Below, piece after piece: positions 1 through 9,178 of a DNA stretch of 64,000 bases (the first letter of the stretch is position 1; every line of letters starts with the position of its first letter). Both the position numbers and the translations under genes were made by a program. This DNA comes from Mesorhizobium sp. GTDB lineage: Bacteria > Pseudomonadota > Alphaproteobacteria > Rhizobiales > Rhizobiaceae. The stretch is taken from the NCBI RefSeq assembly GCF_017306545.1, contig NZ_JAFKID010000017.1, positions 62,001-126,000 of the forward strand, given 5' to 3'. The notes under the pieces were generated by a model, which was not told the DNA's origin, ran no database searches, and was given only the letters and a program-made list of their open reading frames with translations.

Positions 1-16
1 GGGCGAAATCCGGCAT
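1..16 (-). CDS. Probable start of a second polyol ABC permease (edge fragment)
   Basis: Only the first five codons are inside the window: an ATG on the minus strand at 14-16, read leftwards out of the window. A GAGG Shine-Dalgarno sequence sits six bases upstream, in the tail of the preceding permease gene. In sorbitol/mannitol-type importers a SmoG-like permease follows SmoF directly, which is the reason for the call. The protein itself cannot be checked from five codons. Confidence 0.4.
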
Positions 17-23
17 TACACCC

Positions 24-896
24 TCACTTGTCCAGGTTCTTGCCGACGGCGCGCATCAGGAACAGCGCGACGATGTTGGCGAGGATGACGGCGATGATGC
101 CGCCGGCCGAAGCCTGGCCGATTTTGAATTCCAGCAGCGCCTTCTGATAGACGAGGTAGGGCAGGTTGGTGGAGGCGTAGCCGGGGCCGCCATTGGTGGT
201 GACGAGGATCTCGGCATAGACCGACAGAAGGAAGATCGTCTCGATCAGCACCACGACGGTGATCGCTCGCGCCAGATGCGGCAGCGTCAGATACCAGAAG
301 CGGGCGAGGAAGCCGGCGCCGTCCATCTCGGCCGCCTCCTTCTGCTCGCCGTCGAGCGATTGCAGCGAGGTCAGCAGGATCAGCGTGGCGAAGGGCAGCC
401 ACTGCCAGGCGACGATGATGATGATGGAAGTGAGCGGCAGATCGGCGAACCAGTCGACCGGCTGGACGCCGAAGAAGCGGGCGATGTCGGCGAAGACGCC
501 ATAGCCCGGATGCATGATCATGTTCTTCCACACCAGTGCCGCCACCGGCGGCATGACGAAGAAGGGGGAGATGACGAGAATGCGCACCACGCCCTGCCCC
601 CAGAGCGGCTGGTCGAGCAGCAGCGCCAGAAGGATGCCGCCGACGATGGTGATGGCGAGCACCGCCACGACCAGCACCAGCGTGTTGACGATGGACGCGG
701 CGAAGGCCGGGTTCTTGAAGAACAGCGCGTAGTTTGAGAAGCCGATGAAACCGTCGCGGATCGGATTCAGCGGATTGTATTGCAGGAAGGAGAACCACAG
801 CGTCATCGCCAGCGGCACGATCATCCAGATCAGCAAAAGGATGACCGACGGCGCCATCATGAAGCGCGCGAGCGTGCTGGTTTGACGGGTTGCCAT
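24..896 (-). CDS. smoF: SmoF-like sugar-alcohol ABC transporter permease
   Basis: Inner-membrane permease of a carbohydrate ABC importer of the MalF/SmoF class, 290 residues. The first hydrophobic helix is at about residues 15-35 and further segments are spread through the chain. The EAA loop that docks on the ATPase is visible near residues 187-200 (EAAEMDGAGFLARFWYLTLP). It forms an operon with the upstream binding protein at 1182-2495 and a downstream permease that begins seven bases after its stop. SmoE/SmoF-type systems import sorbitol, mannitol or related polyols; the exact substrate here is inferred from similarity and from the neighbouring SorC-family regulator. The ATPase and dehydrogenase genes expected in such an operon would lie outside the window. 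Confidence 0.88.
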   Translation of the reverse strand: MATRQTSTLARFMMAPSVILLLIWMIVPLAMTLWFSFLQYNPLNPIRDGFIGFSNYALFFKNPAFAASIVNTLVLVVAVLAITIVGGILLALLLDQPLWGQGVVRILVISPFFVMPPVAALVWKNMIMHPGYGVFADIARFFGVQPVDWFADLPLTSIIIIVAWQWLPFATLILLTSLQSLDGEQKEAAEMDGAGFLARFWYLTLPHLARAITVVVLIETIFLLSVYAEILVTTNGGPGYASTNLPYLVYQKALLEFKIGQASAGGIIAVILANIVALFLMRAVGKNLDK

Positions 897-1001
897 TGTT
901 CTCTCCCCGAACGCGTGTCTCCAGCGCGCTCCTAGCCAATCATTCCAAAATGCGGATCAAGCCGCATTCCGATGGCAAATCATAGCGTCGGCGTCGACGC
1001 T

Positions 1002-1167
1002 CCCTCTCCCCGTTCACGGGGAGAGGGTAAGGGTGAGGGGCAGCGCATACGTTGCGGAACGAGACGCCTCCCCTCATCTGCCTGCCGGCGTTTGTCGCTC
1101 GAAAAGCCAAGCAATTGGCTTTTCGTCTGCTTCGCAGACCGCTCCTCACCTCCCCGTGAACGGGGAG
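1002..1167. repeat. RIME-like palindromic intergenic repeat, copy 1
   Basis: Mosaic of inverted repeats between smoF and smoE. The left edge is a 26-base palindrome at 1002-1027 (CCCTCTCCCC arms). It is followed by GAAAAGCCAA/TTGGCTTTTC at 1101-1124, a GTCTGC-TTC-GCAGAC hairpin at 1125-1139 and a terminal palindrome CTCCCCGT/ACGGGGAG at 1150-1167. The same module order recurs at 5781-5955, and a shorter relative lies at 26052-26165. This is the organisation described for rhizobial intergenic mosaic elements. It lies inside the smo operon, so it would be transcribed and could fold into stable stems between the binding-protein and permease genes. Confidence 0.8.
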
Positions 1168-1181
1168 AAGAAAGCTCTCCC

Positions 1182-2495
1182 CTACTGGAGATACCCGCCT
1201 TCCTGCATGGAGGCCGTTGCCGCATCCTGCGCCTGCTTCAGCGCATCGTCGACGCTCGACTGGCCGGCAAGGGCGGCCGAGAACAGCTGGCCGACCGTCG
1301 TGCCCAGCCCCTGGAATTCGGGGATGGCGACGAACTGGCCGCCGGTATAGGGCACCGGCTTGACGCTCGGCTTGGTGATGTCGGCAGCGTTCATGGCGGC
1401 AAGCGTCGGTCCGGCGAAGGGCGCGGCCTTCTGATAGTCGGCGTTCTTATAGAGCGAGGTGCGGGTGCCGGGAGGTGCGCTGGCCCAACCTTCCTTGGAG
1501 GCGACGAGGTCGGTGTAGCCCTTGCTGGTCGCCCACGAGACGAACTTCTCCGCCGCCGCCGCCTTCTGCGAGGAGGCCGGGATCGCCAGGTTCCACGACC
1601 ACAACCAGTTGCCGTGGTTGTCGACGCCTTCCTTGTTCGGGAAGATCGCATAGCCGACCTTGCCGGCGACGGTCGAGTTCTTCGGGTCGGAGACGAAGGA
1701 CGCGGCCACGGTGGCGTCGATCCACATGCCGCACTTGCCCTGCTGGAACAGCGTCAGGTTCTCGTTGAAGCCGTTGGAGGAGGCGCCCTCGGGGCCGGCG
1801 TCCTTCATCAGCTTGACGTAGAAATCGAGCGTGTCCTTCCATTCCGGCTGGTCGAACTGCGGCTTCCACTTCTCGTCGAACCAGCGGCCGCCGAACGAAT
1901 TGTCCATGGCGGTCAGGAAGGCCATGTTCTCGCCCCAGCCGGCCTTGCCGCGCAGGCAGATGCCGTTGATGCCGGCGGCGCGATCGGTCATCTTGCGGGC
2001 GGCGTCGCCGATGAACTCCCAGGTCGGCTTGTCGGGCATCTTCAGCCCGGCCTTCTCCATCAGGTCGGTGCGGTACATGATCATGGCGGATTCGCCGTAG
2101 AAGGGCGCCGCATAGAGCTTGCCGTCCACCGTCAGGCCGCCGCGGATGGCCGGCAGGAGATCGTCGACGTCGTAGTCGGCGCCCAGGTTGTCGAGCGCGA
2201 GCAGCCAGTTCTGCTTGGCCCAGATCGGCACTTCGTAGTTGCCGATGGTGATGACGTCGTACTGGCCGCCCTTGGTGGCGATGTCGGTGGTGACGCGTTC
2301 GCGCAGCACGTTCTCCTCCAGCGTCACCCAGTTCAGCTGGATGTCGGGATTCTTCTTGGTGAAGTCGTCCGTCAGCTTCTGCATGCGGATCATGTCGCCG
2401 TTGTTGACGGTGGCGATGGTGATGGATTCGGCCTGCGCGGCGAACGCGAAGGCGCTTGCCGAGCACAGGCCGAGAACGAGCGTGCGCAATTTCAT
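1182..2495 (-). CDS. smoE: SmoE-like polyol ABC transporter periplasmic binding protein
   Basis: Family 1 extracellular solute-binding protein, 437 residues from the chosen ATG. That start is preceded by a clear GGGAGGAA ribosome site six bases upstream; an ATG ten codons further upstream lacks one. A typical Sec signal peptide (basic MKLR start, hydrophobic core, AQA cleavage at about residue 22) exports it to the periplasm. The mature start ESITIATVNNGDMIRMQKL resembles sorbitol/mannitol-binding proteins. It is first gene of the smo transport operon, 42 bases downstream of a strong dyad (2537-2552) that may be its operator. The substrate is inferred; another polyol is possible. Confidence 0.88.
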   Translation of the reverse strand: MKLRTLVLGLCSASAFAFAAQAESITIATVNNGDMIRMQKLTDDFTKKNPDIQLNWVTLEENVLRERVTTDIATKGGQYDVITIGNYEVPIWAKQNWLLALDNLGADYDVDDLLPAIRGGLTVDGKLYAAPFYGESAMIMYRTDLMEKAGLKMPDKPTWEFIGDAARKMTDRAAGINGICLRGKAGWGENMAFLTAMDNSFGGRWFDEKWKPQFDQPEWKDTLDFYVKLMKDAGPEGASSNGFNENLTLFQQGKCGMWIDATVAASFVSDPKNSTVAGKVGYAIFPNKEGVDNHGNWLWSWNLAIPASSQKAAAAEKFVSWATSKGYTDLVASKEGWASAPPGTRTSLYKNADYQKAAPFAGPTLAAMNAADITKPSVKPVPYTGGQFVAIPEFQGLGTTVGQLFSAALAGQSSVDDALKQAQDAATASMQEGGYLQ

Positions 2496-2536
2496 CGAGT
2501 TCCTCCCAGAAACGGAAATGAGCATTTGCCTTTGTC

Positions 2537-2552
2537 ATGAGCAATTACTCAT
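2537..2552. promoter_or_regulatory. Dyad upstream of smoE, candidate SorC-type operator
   Basis: ATGAGCAATTACTCAT is an inverted repeat with seven of eight positions paired, 42 bases upstream of the smoE start in the only promoter-like stretch before the operon. A second small palindrome, TTCATGAA, follows at about 2555-2562. The SorC-family regulator encoded nearby (3874-4830) is the obvious candidate to bind here. This assignment is inference from position. Confidence 0.45.
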
Positions 2553-2661
2553 TCTTCATGAATTATGTCAAGCGGGATTCGTTGCTGCGGCGCAGCAGCG
2601 TGCGCGGCCGGTCAGGACCATGCCGCAGGCAGGGAGATTTCATGAATCGGGAAGAAGGCCG

Positions 2662-3570
2662 CTACACAGGGCGCGGCTCACCGAGCGAAGCCTTCACTTC
2701 GGCCAGCAGCCAGTCGCGGAAGATGCGGACCTTCGGCACGTTGCGGCTGGCCTCGGGATAAGCGAGCCAATAGCCGCGCCCGTCGTTGCAGAGGAGGTCG
2801 AAAGGCTGGATCAGCCGGCCCTCAGCGAGTTCCGCCAGGAAGAACGGCCGCGTCAGGATGGCGACGCCTTGCCCGGCCATCGCCGCATTGGCCTCATAGG
2901 TCTGCGCGCCCATGCGGCTGTCGGGCCGCGTCGCCAGATCCGTGACGGGCAGGCCCGCCTCGGTAAACCATTGCAGCCACCAGGGATCGCCGGGGTCGAG
3001 GATCGGCAGCTTCAGCAGATCCGCCGGCTCTTTCACGCCGCCGATCTTCGCCGCAAGGCCGGGACTCAGCATCGGCGTGAAATCGGCCCAGACCAGCGGG
3101 TGCGCCACCATCCCCGGCCATTTTCCCTCGCCCGAGCGGATGGCGATGTCGAAACTCTCGCGCGACAGGTCCAGCAAGGTACTCGACGTATCGAGTCGCA
3201 CCGCCAGCGAGGGATGCGCCATCTGGAACGAACCGAGATGAGGCGCCAGCCAGTTCGAGGCGAAGGTCAGCACCGTCGTGATGGACAACACGCCTTCGGC
3301 GTTGCCGCGTGCCTCGGCGTAAGCCTGCGCCAGCAGCGCCAGCGCATCGGTGGCGGCAGCGGCCAGCCGGTAGCCAGGTTCTGTCAGCGCCACCTGCCGC
3401 GGCTTGCGCAGGAACAGCGGCACGCCGACCCGTTCCTCCAGCACCTTGATCTGGTAGCTCACCGCCGCCTGCGTCATGCCGAGTTCGTCGGCGGCGCGGG
3501 TGAAGGAGAGGTGGCGGGCAGCAGCCTCGAACACCCGGACGGCGGCGAGCGGCGGGAGCTGGAACGCCAT
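2662..3570 (-). CDS. LysR-family transcriptional regulator, GcvA-like
   Basis: Typical LysR regulator of 302 residues. An N-terminal winged helix-turn-helix lies at about residues 6-65 (FTRAADELGMTQAAVSYQIK) and a periplasmic-binding-like effector domain at about 92-295. The start MAFQLPPLAAVRVFEAAARH is characteristic of the GcvA/AmpR-like branch. It lies between the polyol binding-protein gene and the SorC regulator gene, and is divergent from the small DUF1127 gene at 3687, so it may act on that promoter and its own. No effector can be deduced. The C terminus (EPRPV) and overall length are normal for the family. Confidence 0.88.
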   Translation of the reverse strand: MAFQLPPLAAVRVFEAAARHLSFTRAADELGMTQAAVSYQIKVLEERVGVPLFLRKPRQVALTEPGYRLAAAATDALALLAQAYAEARGNAEGVLSITTVLTFASNWLAPHLGSFQMAHPSLAVRLDTSSTLLDLSRESFDIAIRSGEGKWPGMVAHPLVWADFTPMLSPGLAAKIGGVKEPADLLKLPILDPGDPWWLQWFTEAGLPVTDLATRPDSRMGAQTYEANAAMAGQGVAILTRPFFLAELAEGRLIQPFDLLCNDGRGYWLAYPEASRNVPKVRIFRDWLLAEVKASLGEPRPV

Positions 3571-3686
3571 GACGGATAAATCCTGCTTATGCGTGGTAAT
3601 CGAGGTTCAATTGGAAAATAGGCACGGATTGGCCGAAATACCATCCAGCCCATAAGCCAATTCAAGCACAGCGAAGGATAAGAACC

Positions 3687-3914
3687 ATGACCTCGCTCCT
3701 CGACAGGCTGTTTTCCGCACCGTCCCCGCTTTCCTGGCTTTCAGCCGCAAACCGCCGCCGTGCCCGTATCGACCTGCGCGACCTGTCGCCCTACGTCCAG
3801 CGCGACATCGGCCTGCTCGACGGCGACGAGGCGCTGGCAAACCGCATCGTGCCGCCATGCAGGCAGCCGCGCATCATGCCATCAGCAGCGCCGATGCCGT
3901 GCGTTCGTCGGTGA
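3687..3914 (+). CDS. Small DUF1127-family protein
   Basis: A 75-residue protein with the DUF1127 core (RRRARIDLRDLSPYVQRDIG at about residues 24-43, followed by LLDGDEA), a small arginine-rich domain common in alphaproteobacteria. An AAGGATAAG ribosome site precedes the ATG. The family is often a short stress or regulatory protein and in some bacteria binds RNA or fine-tunes phosphate and nitrogen responses; none of that is shown here. The tail after residue 55 is cysteine/proline-rich and overlaps by about 40 bases the end of the convergent SorC regulator gene. The native stop may therefore have been lost and the frame extended. Confidence 0.62.
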   Translation: MTSLLDRLFSAPSPLSWLSAANRRRARIDLRDLSPYVQRDIGLLDGDEALANRIVPPCRQPRIMPSAAPMPCVRR

Positions 3915-4830
3915 TGAGGCCGTTGACGAGCCGCCGGTTGACGGCGGCGAGGATGCCGGGCAGCTTCTTCTCGCCCATGGCCAGCGCCACCACCAGCGAC
4001 TTTTCGCGCGACGGCAGCGGCGCGGACGAAACACGATCGTTGGTGATGCCTTCGATCAGCCGGCCTTCGCGGTCGAACACCCAGCCGACGATCTCGGCGA
4101 TGCCGCCGGCCTTTTGCAGCGCCTTCAACTCGTTTTCGGAGACGAAGCCGTCCTCGTAAAGCGGCGCGCCGGGCCCGAGATCGCCGATGCCGATGAAGGT
4201 GACGTCGGCGCGGGCGGCCAGGTCCAGCGTCGGCTGGATCATCGGCTGGCTGAGCAGCGCCTCGCGTTCTTCCGGCGACGAGGCGATGACCGGCAGCGGC
4301 ATGGGGAAGGAACGCGCCTTGATACGGTCGGCCATGGTGAAGATGACGTTGTAGAAAGCGGCCGAACCGTCGGGCGCGATATTGCCGGTCAGCGACACCA
4401 CCTTGTGCTGCGGGCATTCCATCGGCGGCAGTTGCTCGATGGCCGCCTTCAGCGTGCGCCCGGTGCCGATCGCCAGCACGATCGGCTCGGGCTTGCGCAG
4501 CCAGCGCTCGATCTCTGCCGCCGCCGCCTCGGCGACGCCGATGGTGGTGGACGACGAGGCGGGGTCGCTCGGCACGACCTCGACGAGATCGAGGGCGAAG
4601 CGGCTGCGCAGTTGCGCGGCAAGGTCGAGACAGGCGGCGATCGGATGGTCGAGCCGGACCTTGACCAGCCCTTCCGAAACCGCCAGCGACACCAGCCGTT
4701 GCGCCGTCTGGCGCGAGATGCCGAGCTTGGCGGCGATCTGGTCCTGCGTGTTGCCGGCGACATAATAGAGCCAGCCGGCGCGGGCCGCGTCGTCGAGCCG
4801 GCTATGGCCGCTTTCCTGTCGCACGCTCAT
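3874..4830 (-). CDS. SorC/DeoR-type sugar-binding transcriptional regulator
   Basis: 318 residues from the ATG preceded by GGGAGGAAGAGG; a TTG codon 17 codons further upstream is in frame but lacks such a site. The N-terminal helix-turn-helix (NTQDQIAAKLGISRQTAQRL, about residues 27-46) is followed by a SorC sugar-phosphate-binding domain with the family signature GTGRTLKAAIEQLP at about 122-135. SorC proteins act as tetrameric repressors or activators of sugar and polyol operons, with a phosphosugar as inducer. It is transcribed towards the smo operon and probably controls it. An ATTGC-N8-GCAAT repeat at 4865-4882, just upstream of its start, could be an autoregulatory site. Confidence 0.87.
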   Translation of the reverse strand: MSVRQESGHSRLDDAARAGWLYYVAGNTQDQIAAKLGISRQTAQRLVSLAVSEGLVKVRLDHPIAACLDLAAQLRSRFALDLVEVVPSDPASSSTTIGVAEAAAAEIERWLRKPEPIVLAIGTGRTLKAAIEQLPPMECPQHKVVSLTGNIAPDGSAAFYNVIFTMADRIKARSFPMPLPVIASSPEEREALLSQPMIQPTLDLAARADVTFIGIGDLGPGAPLYEDGFVSENELKALQKAGGIAEIVGWVFDREGRLIEGITNDRVSSAPLPSREKSLVVALAMGEKKLPGILAAVNRRLVNGLITDERTASALLMA

Positions 4831-4960
4831 GGTCGCCTCTTCCTCCCGCTTCAGTTTTACCGGGATTGCTGCATTGTGCAATTGTCGGGCCGTTACATCA
4901 ATTGCCCTGTCACCTGAGGACGGGCTCCTCCCGTTTCCGCCACGCCAAATCGTGTCGCGA

Positions 4961-5040
4961 TCTTTCAGATTCGCTCCGTACGCCTTAGCTTCCTGATTTT
5001 ACGCATGTCCCTGTCCCGAAACCGGAACCACTTTCGGGAG
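4961..5040. repeat. Dispersed intergenic repeat, second family, copy A
   Basis: Between the SorC regulator and the HAD phosphatase gene. It shares the blocks TTTCAGATTCGCTCC, TGATTTTACGCA and CCCGAAA..GGAACC.CTTTCGG, in the same order and spacing, with 42266-42350. A CCGAAA-CCGGAACC-ACTTTCGG-like core of this kind is a common rhizobial intergenic repeat. No gene is visible in the rest of 4831-5129. Confidence 0.65.
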
Positions 5041-5129
5041 GCCTGCTCTGGCAGGAAAGGGCCACACCGGCAGGAGGGGGTTGGTGCGGCGCGCCAAACA
5101 CTTTATGACAGGATACAAGGGAAAAGCGC

Positions 5130-5768
5130 ATGATGCCGAAAGCGGTGTTCTGGGACATGGACGGCACGCTGGTCGACAGCGAGCCGCTGCACGCGGCGGC
5201 CCTGGCCGCCGCCATGCGCAGCGAGGGGCTGGTGCCGCCGGCCGACCTGCACGAACGGGCGCTCGGCCAGACGGCGGCGCATATCTACGCGATGATGCGC
5301 GAGGAATTCGGCCTCGACCTGCCCTTTCCCGACTGGATAGAACGCAAATACAGCCACTATCTCGCCGATCTTTCGGGGCTGAGGCCGCGGCCCGGCGCCA
5401 TCGAGATTTTTCGCGAATTGAAGGAGAGGGGCGTCGCGCAGGCGGTGGTGTCGAATTCCGACCGCATGGTGGTGGACGCCAACCTCGCCGCCGTCGGCCT
5501 CGTCTATCCCGGCATGAGGACGGTGAGCCGCAACGACGTGCGCGAGGGAAAGCCGCATGCCGAGCCCTTCCTGCGCGCCGCATGGCTCGTCGGGGTCGAG
5601 CCGACCGAGGCCGCGGTGGTGGAAGACAGCTTCATCGGCGCGACGGCCGGCCTTCGCGCCGGCATGACAGCGATCTTCTGGCCGGAACGGCCGGGCATGG
5701 TCGGACCAGACGGGGCGGTGACGGTGAATTCGGCGGACGCGCTACGGAGAGAACTGGGGTTGGGGTAG
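5130..5768 (+). CDS. HAD superfamily phosphatase, beta-phosphoglucomutase/phosphoglycolate phosphatase-like
   Basis: 212-residue HAD subfamily IA enzyme. Motif I is VFWDMDGTLVDSE with nucleophile Asp9 and acid/base Asp11. Motif II is VVSNSDR near residue 107, the lysine motif is EGKPHAEPF near 139 and motif III is VVEDSFIGATAGLRAGM near 162. An alpha-helical cap follows motif I. Cytosolic phosphatases or phosphomutases of this type act on small sugar phosphates, and linkage to the smo genes suggests a polyol or hexose phosphate. It is transcribed away from the SorC regulator. The specific substrate is not visible. Confidence 0.85.
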   Translation: MMPKAVFWDMDGTLVDSEPLHAAALAAAMRSEGLVPPADLHERALGQTAAHIYAMMREEFGLDLPFPDWIERKYSHYLADLSGLRPRPGAIEIFRELKERGVAQAVVSNSDRMVVDANLAAVGLVYPGMRTVSRNDVREGKPHAEPFLRAAWLVGVEPTEAAVVEDSFIGATAGLRAGMTAIFWPERPGMVGPDGAVTVNSADALRRELGLG

Positions 5769-5780
5769 GCGGACTATTTT

Positions 5781-5955
5781 CCTTCGCCCCGTTTACGGGG
5801 AGAAGGTGCCCGAAGGGCGGATGAGGGGCAGCGCGAATTTCTATAGGATGGGCGCCGCCCCTCACCTGGCTGCCGGCGTTCGTCGCTCGAAAAGCCAAGC
5901 AGTTGGCTTTTCGTCTGCTTCGCAGACCGCTTCTCACCTCCCCGTGAGCGGGGAG
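5781..5955. repeat. RIME-like palindromic intergenic repeat, copy 2
   Basis: Starts with CCTTCGCCCCGTTTACGGGG and closes with CTCCCCGTGAGCGGGGAG. In between are the same GAAAAGCCAA/TTGGCTTTTC stem and GTCTGCTTCGCAGAC hairpin as copy 1 at 1002-1167. It sits between the 3' ends of the convergent HAD phosphatase and class II aldolase genes, where its stems could also act as a bidirectional terminator or mRNA stabiliser. Confidence 0.8.
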
Positions 5956-5969
5956 AGGAAACATCCACC

Positions 5970-6737
5970 TCAATGCCGGTAATTCGAGCCTTCCTCGTCA
6001 AAAATCGCCTTCAGTTCGGCAAGGTGCCGGTCGGCCTGGCCGGGATAGGCGTCGAGTTCGGCGGCCGTCTTCTCGGCAATCTCGTCTGACAGCACCCGCA
6101 ACGGCCGACCCGTCCACAGCGCCTTGATATAAGTCTCGGCGGCGCGCTCGAAATAGAACATGCGGTTGAAGGCGTCGGCCACGGTGTCGCCGATGACCAG
6201 CACGCCGTGATTGCCCATGACCATGACCTTGTTCTTCGGGTCGGCCAGCAGCGCCGAGCAGCGCTCGCCCTCTTCCTCGAAGGCCAGCCCGCCATAGTGC
6301 GCGTCGACGACATGGCGGTTGAAGAAGGTGGCGCAGTTCTGGTCGATCGGCGGCAGCCGCGAATCCGCCAGCGAGGCGAGCACCGTGGCGTGGATGGAGT
6401 GGACGTGCATGACGCAGCGCGCATGCGCCACGTTGCGGTGGATGGCGCCGTGCAGGCCCCAGGCGGTCGGGTCCGGCGCGTTCGGGCCCGACAGCGTCTC
6501 GGGATCGTTGGCGTCGATCAGGAGAAGGTCGCTCGCCTTGACGCGCGAGAAATGCACCTGGTTCGGGTTCATCAGGAACTGCGTGCCGTCGTCGTTGACG
6601 GCCAGCGAAAAGTGGTTGGCGACGGCCTCGTGCATGTTGAGCCGCGCCGTCCAGCGGAAGGCGGCGGCCATGTCGGCGCGCTCCTCGGCGAAGGGCAGGT
6701 TGGTGAGATTTTCCTTGCGCAAGCTGGCGACGGCCAT
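5970..6737 (-). CDS. Class II aldolase/adducin-family protein
   Basis: 255 residues with the class II aldolase fold. The zinc-binding pair is at His111 and His113 (CVMHVHSIHATV), and the conserved GNHG near residue 177 (VMVMGNHGVLVIGDT) closes the active site. Family members are fuculose-phosphate-type aldolases, ribulose-5-phosphate 4-epimerases or uncharacterised short-chain-associated enzymes. At 255 residues, with an N-terminal extension, this one is closer to the adducin-like group and its reaction is unknown. It lies between the polyol and urease blocks with no clear partner and is probably monocistronic. Confidence 0.8.
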   Translation of the reverse strand: MAVASLRKENLTNLPFAEERADMAAAFRWTARLNMHEAVANHFSLAVNDDGTQFLMNPNQVHFSRVKASDLLLIDANDPETLSGPNAPDPTAWGLHGAIHRNVAHARCVMHVHSIHATVLASLADSRLPPIDQNCATFFNRHVVDAHYGGLAFEEEGERCSALLADPKNKVMVMGNHGVLVIGDTVADAFNRMFYFERAAETYIKALWTGRPLRVLSDEIAEKTAAELDAYPGQADRHLAELKAIFDEEGSNYRH

Positions 6738-6809
6738 CGGCGTTCTCCCTTTTCGACAAGAATGCCCGTCCGGCGTCGCGCCGGCAACGGTTAGGTGCTG
6801 GTCCAGTCC

Positions 6810-7441
<632 letters not shown>

Positions 7442-7445
<4 letters not shown>

Positions 7446-7882
7446 GGATAAAACTCCGAAAGCGCAAGCACGATGAAGCCGATGCCGACCAGCAGGCAGA
7501 GCGGGGAATAATAGCGCTTGTCCAGCCGCGCGAAAGGCTGTTCGGGCGCCAGCCTGCGCCACCACGGCGTGAAGCCGAGGGTGCCACGACCGAGGAAGAC
7601 CAGGCCGATCAGGACGGCGGTCGCGGCCAACCCTGTTTTGTCGAAGGGCGTGGCGAAGACGTCTCGCAGCGCCAGCGGCCACAGCGTCGCCAGCGCGAGG
7701 CAGGCAGAGACGGAGAAGCAGGCGGACGCGGACGGCATGGCACGGACGCCGCGGAACCCGACGACGGCGCGGGCGCACGAGGCGCCATCGATACCCGGCC
7801 AGATGCCGCCGATGCCCCAATAGACATGCGCGGCGGTGATCAGCAGCAGGACGGCGGAAAGGGCGAAGGCCGGCACGGTCAT
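7442..7882 (-). CDS. DUF3995 small integral membrane protein within the urease operon
   Basis: 146 residues with about four hydrophobic segments. The DUF3995 signature [12 protein letters not shown] is near residue 18, followed by [10 protein letters not shown]. Both ends overlap the flanking genes by four bases (ATGA with ureF upstream and with ureG downstream), so it is translated as part of the accessory-gene run. No function is established for the family. Its position suggests a membrane role linked to urease maturation, nickel handling or urea/ammonia movement, but it could equally be a passenger. Confidence 0.75.
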
Positions 7883-8547
7883 GAGCGGAACAACCGCGTT
7901 TCCTGCACCTCGTGCCGCATCGCCATGACGTCGGAGAGCACGGCGCAGCCGCCGAGGTCGTCGAGCGTCGAGTGGGCCGCCCGCGTGGCCAGCGAAAGCA
8001 GGTGCGGCTCCAGCGCGGCGAGCAGCGCGATGGCGCCGGTCTGGCCGGTGACGCCGAGCCGGATCGCCGCCTGGATCAGATTGGCGGCGAAAGCCTGGAG
8101 GAAGGCGGCAAGCGCATCGGTCAGCGCCACCCCGCCGCCGGCTGCCGCAACGCCGACAGCGACACAGTAAGAGCAATCGGCGGGCAGGCGCGCCAGCGCC
8201 GGATTCGGCCAGGCAGCAGCGGCTTCAAGAAAGGCCGCGCCTTGCAGCACCGTCTCGCGGTGGCGTTCGGCGGAGCCGGCAAGGGCGGCCGCCAATTCGG
8301 CGAGTTCGCCAAGGTCGGCGCCGGAATGCGTGCGGCGCCAGCTCTCGGCCAAAAGCACCGCGTCGTTCCAGCCGGACCCCATCTCCAGCAGCGTCTCCAG
8401 CCAGGCGGCAAGGTCGTCGCGGGAGGCGATGAGCCCGTCATGGACGGCGCGCTCCAGCCCATGGCTGTAGGAGAAGGAACCGACCGGAAAGGCCGGCGAC
8501 AGCCATGCCATCAGCCTCAGCAGCGCCGGCCCGGCGGCGTCAGCCAT
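7879..8547 (-). CDS. ureF: Urease accessory protein UreF
   Basis: 222 residues from the chosen ATG; all-helical scaffold that bridges UreD and UreG in the urease activation complex. The family signature [20 protein letters not shown] is near the N terminus, followed by [17 protein letters not shown]. The start lies eight bases inside the end of ureE and the stop overlaps the DUF3995 start by four bases, indicating coupled translation. Upstream in-frame codons belong to the His-rich 3' end of ureE read in another frame and were not used. Confidence 0.95.
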   Translation of the reverse strand: MADAAGPALLRLMAWLSPAFPVGSFSYSHGLERAVHDGLIASRDDLAAWLETLLEMGSGWNDAVLLAESWRRTHSGADLGELAELAAALAGSAERHRETVLQGAAFLEAAAAWPNPALARLPADCSYCVAVGVAAAGGGVALTDALAAFLQAFAANLIQAAIRLGVTGQTGAIALLAALEPHLLSLATRAAHSTLDDLGGCAVLSDVMAMRHEVQETRLFRS

Positions 8548-9151
8548 GGTTGTGGCCGTAATGCGGATCGCCGGGCAGACGGCCGTGGGCGTCGCGCTCG
8601 CCATGCCCATGGTCGTCGTGCCCATGGCCGTCATGATCGTGATGGTGGTGATCGTGGCCGTGATGATGGTCATGATCGTGGCCATGACCGGAATAGGCGC
8701 CGCGCACCGGCACGAAGGCCGCGGTCACATCCGTCACCGTCGCGCCGAGGCCTTCCAGCATGTCCTTGATGACGTGATCGCGCAGGATGAGGACACGGTC
8801 GGCGGCGATCGCGGCCGCGAGATGGCGGTTGCCGATGTGCCAAGCGAGTTCAGCCAGATGCACGGCGTCGCGACCGCGCACGTCGTAGACCTCTTCGGCG
8901 GCGGCGGCGACGGCGACCTGCCGGCCGTCCTCCAGCACCAGGCGGTCGCCGTCCTCCAGCGCGACAGGCTGCGGCAGGTCGACCAGCACCTTCTCGCCGC
9001 CGGCAAGCTCGACCACGCGCCGGCGCAGGTGGCGCTCGTCATGGGCGAGCGTGGCCGTGCCGGCAGGCTGCGTCGCACCTGCCTCGGCGGCGTGCAACAC
9101 CGAAACGGCGCGCGGGAATTTTGTGAAATCGGTCTGGATGTTGAGCTTCAT
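8540..9151 (-). CDS. ureE: Urease nickel metallochaperone UreE with His-rich tail
   Basis: 203 residues: N-terminal peptide-binding domain, central metallochaperone domain with the conserved metal-site motif WHIGNRH at about residues 104-110, and a C-terminal tail from about 155 onwards dominated by His and Asp ([17 protein letters not shown] and similar). The tail should bind several Ni2+ ions and act as a store; UreE proteins of this type purify on nickel resin. It follows the hypothetical membrane gene by 27 bases and overlaps ureF by eight. Confidence 0.96.
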   Translation of the reverse strand: MKLNIQTDFTKFPRAVSVLHAAEAGATQPAGTATLAHDERHLRRRVVELAGGEKVLVDLPQPVALEDGDRLVLEDGRQVAVAAAAEEVYDVRGRDAVHLAELAWHIGNRHLAAAIAADRVLILRDHVIKDMLEGLGATVTDVTAAFVPVRGAYSGHGHDHDHHHGHDHHHHDHDGHGHDDHGHGERDAHGRLPGDPHYGHNHG

Positions 9152-9178
9152 GGGGCCGCTCCTTTGCTGCCTGCGCCG

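Noticed and set aside
8560-8700. Short tandem repeat array
   Set aside because: The repeated GTG/ATG/CAT-rich sequence is the coding region of the His-rich tail of UreE, not a CRISPR or independent repeat.
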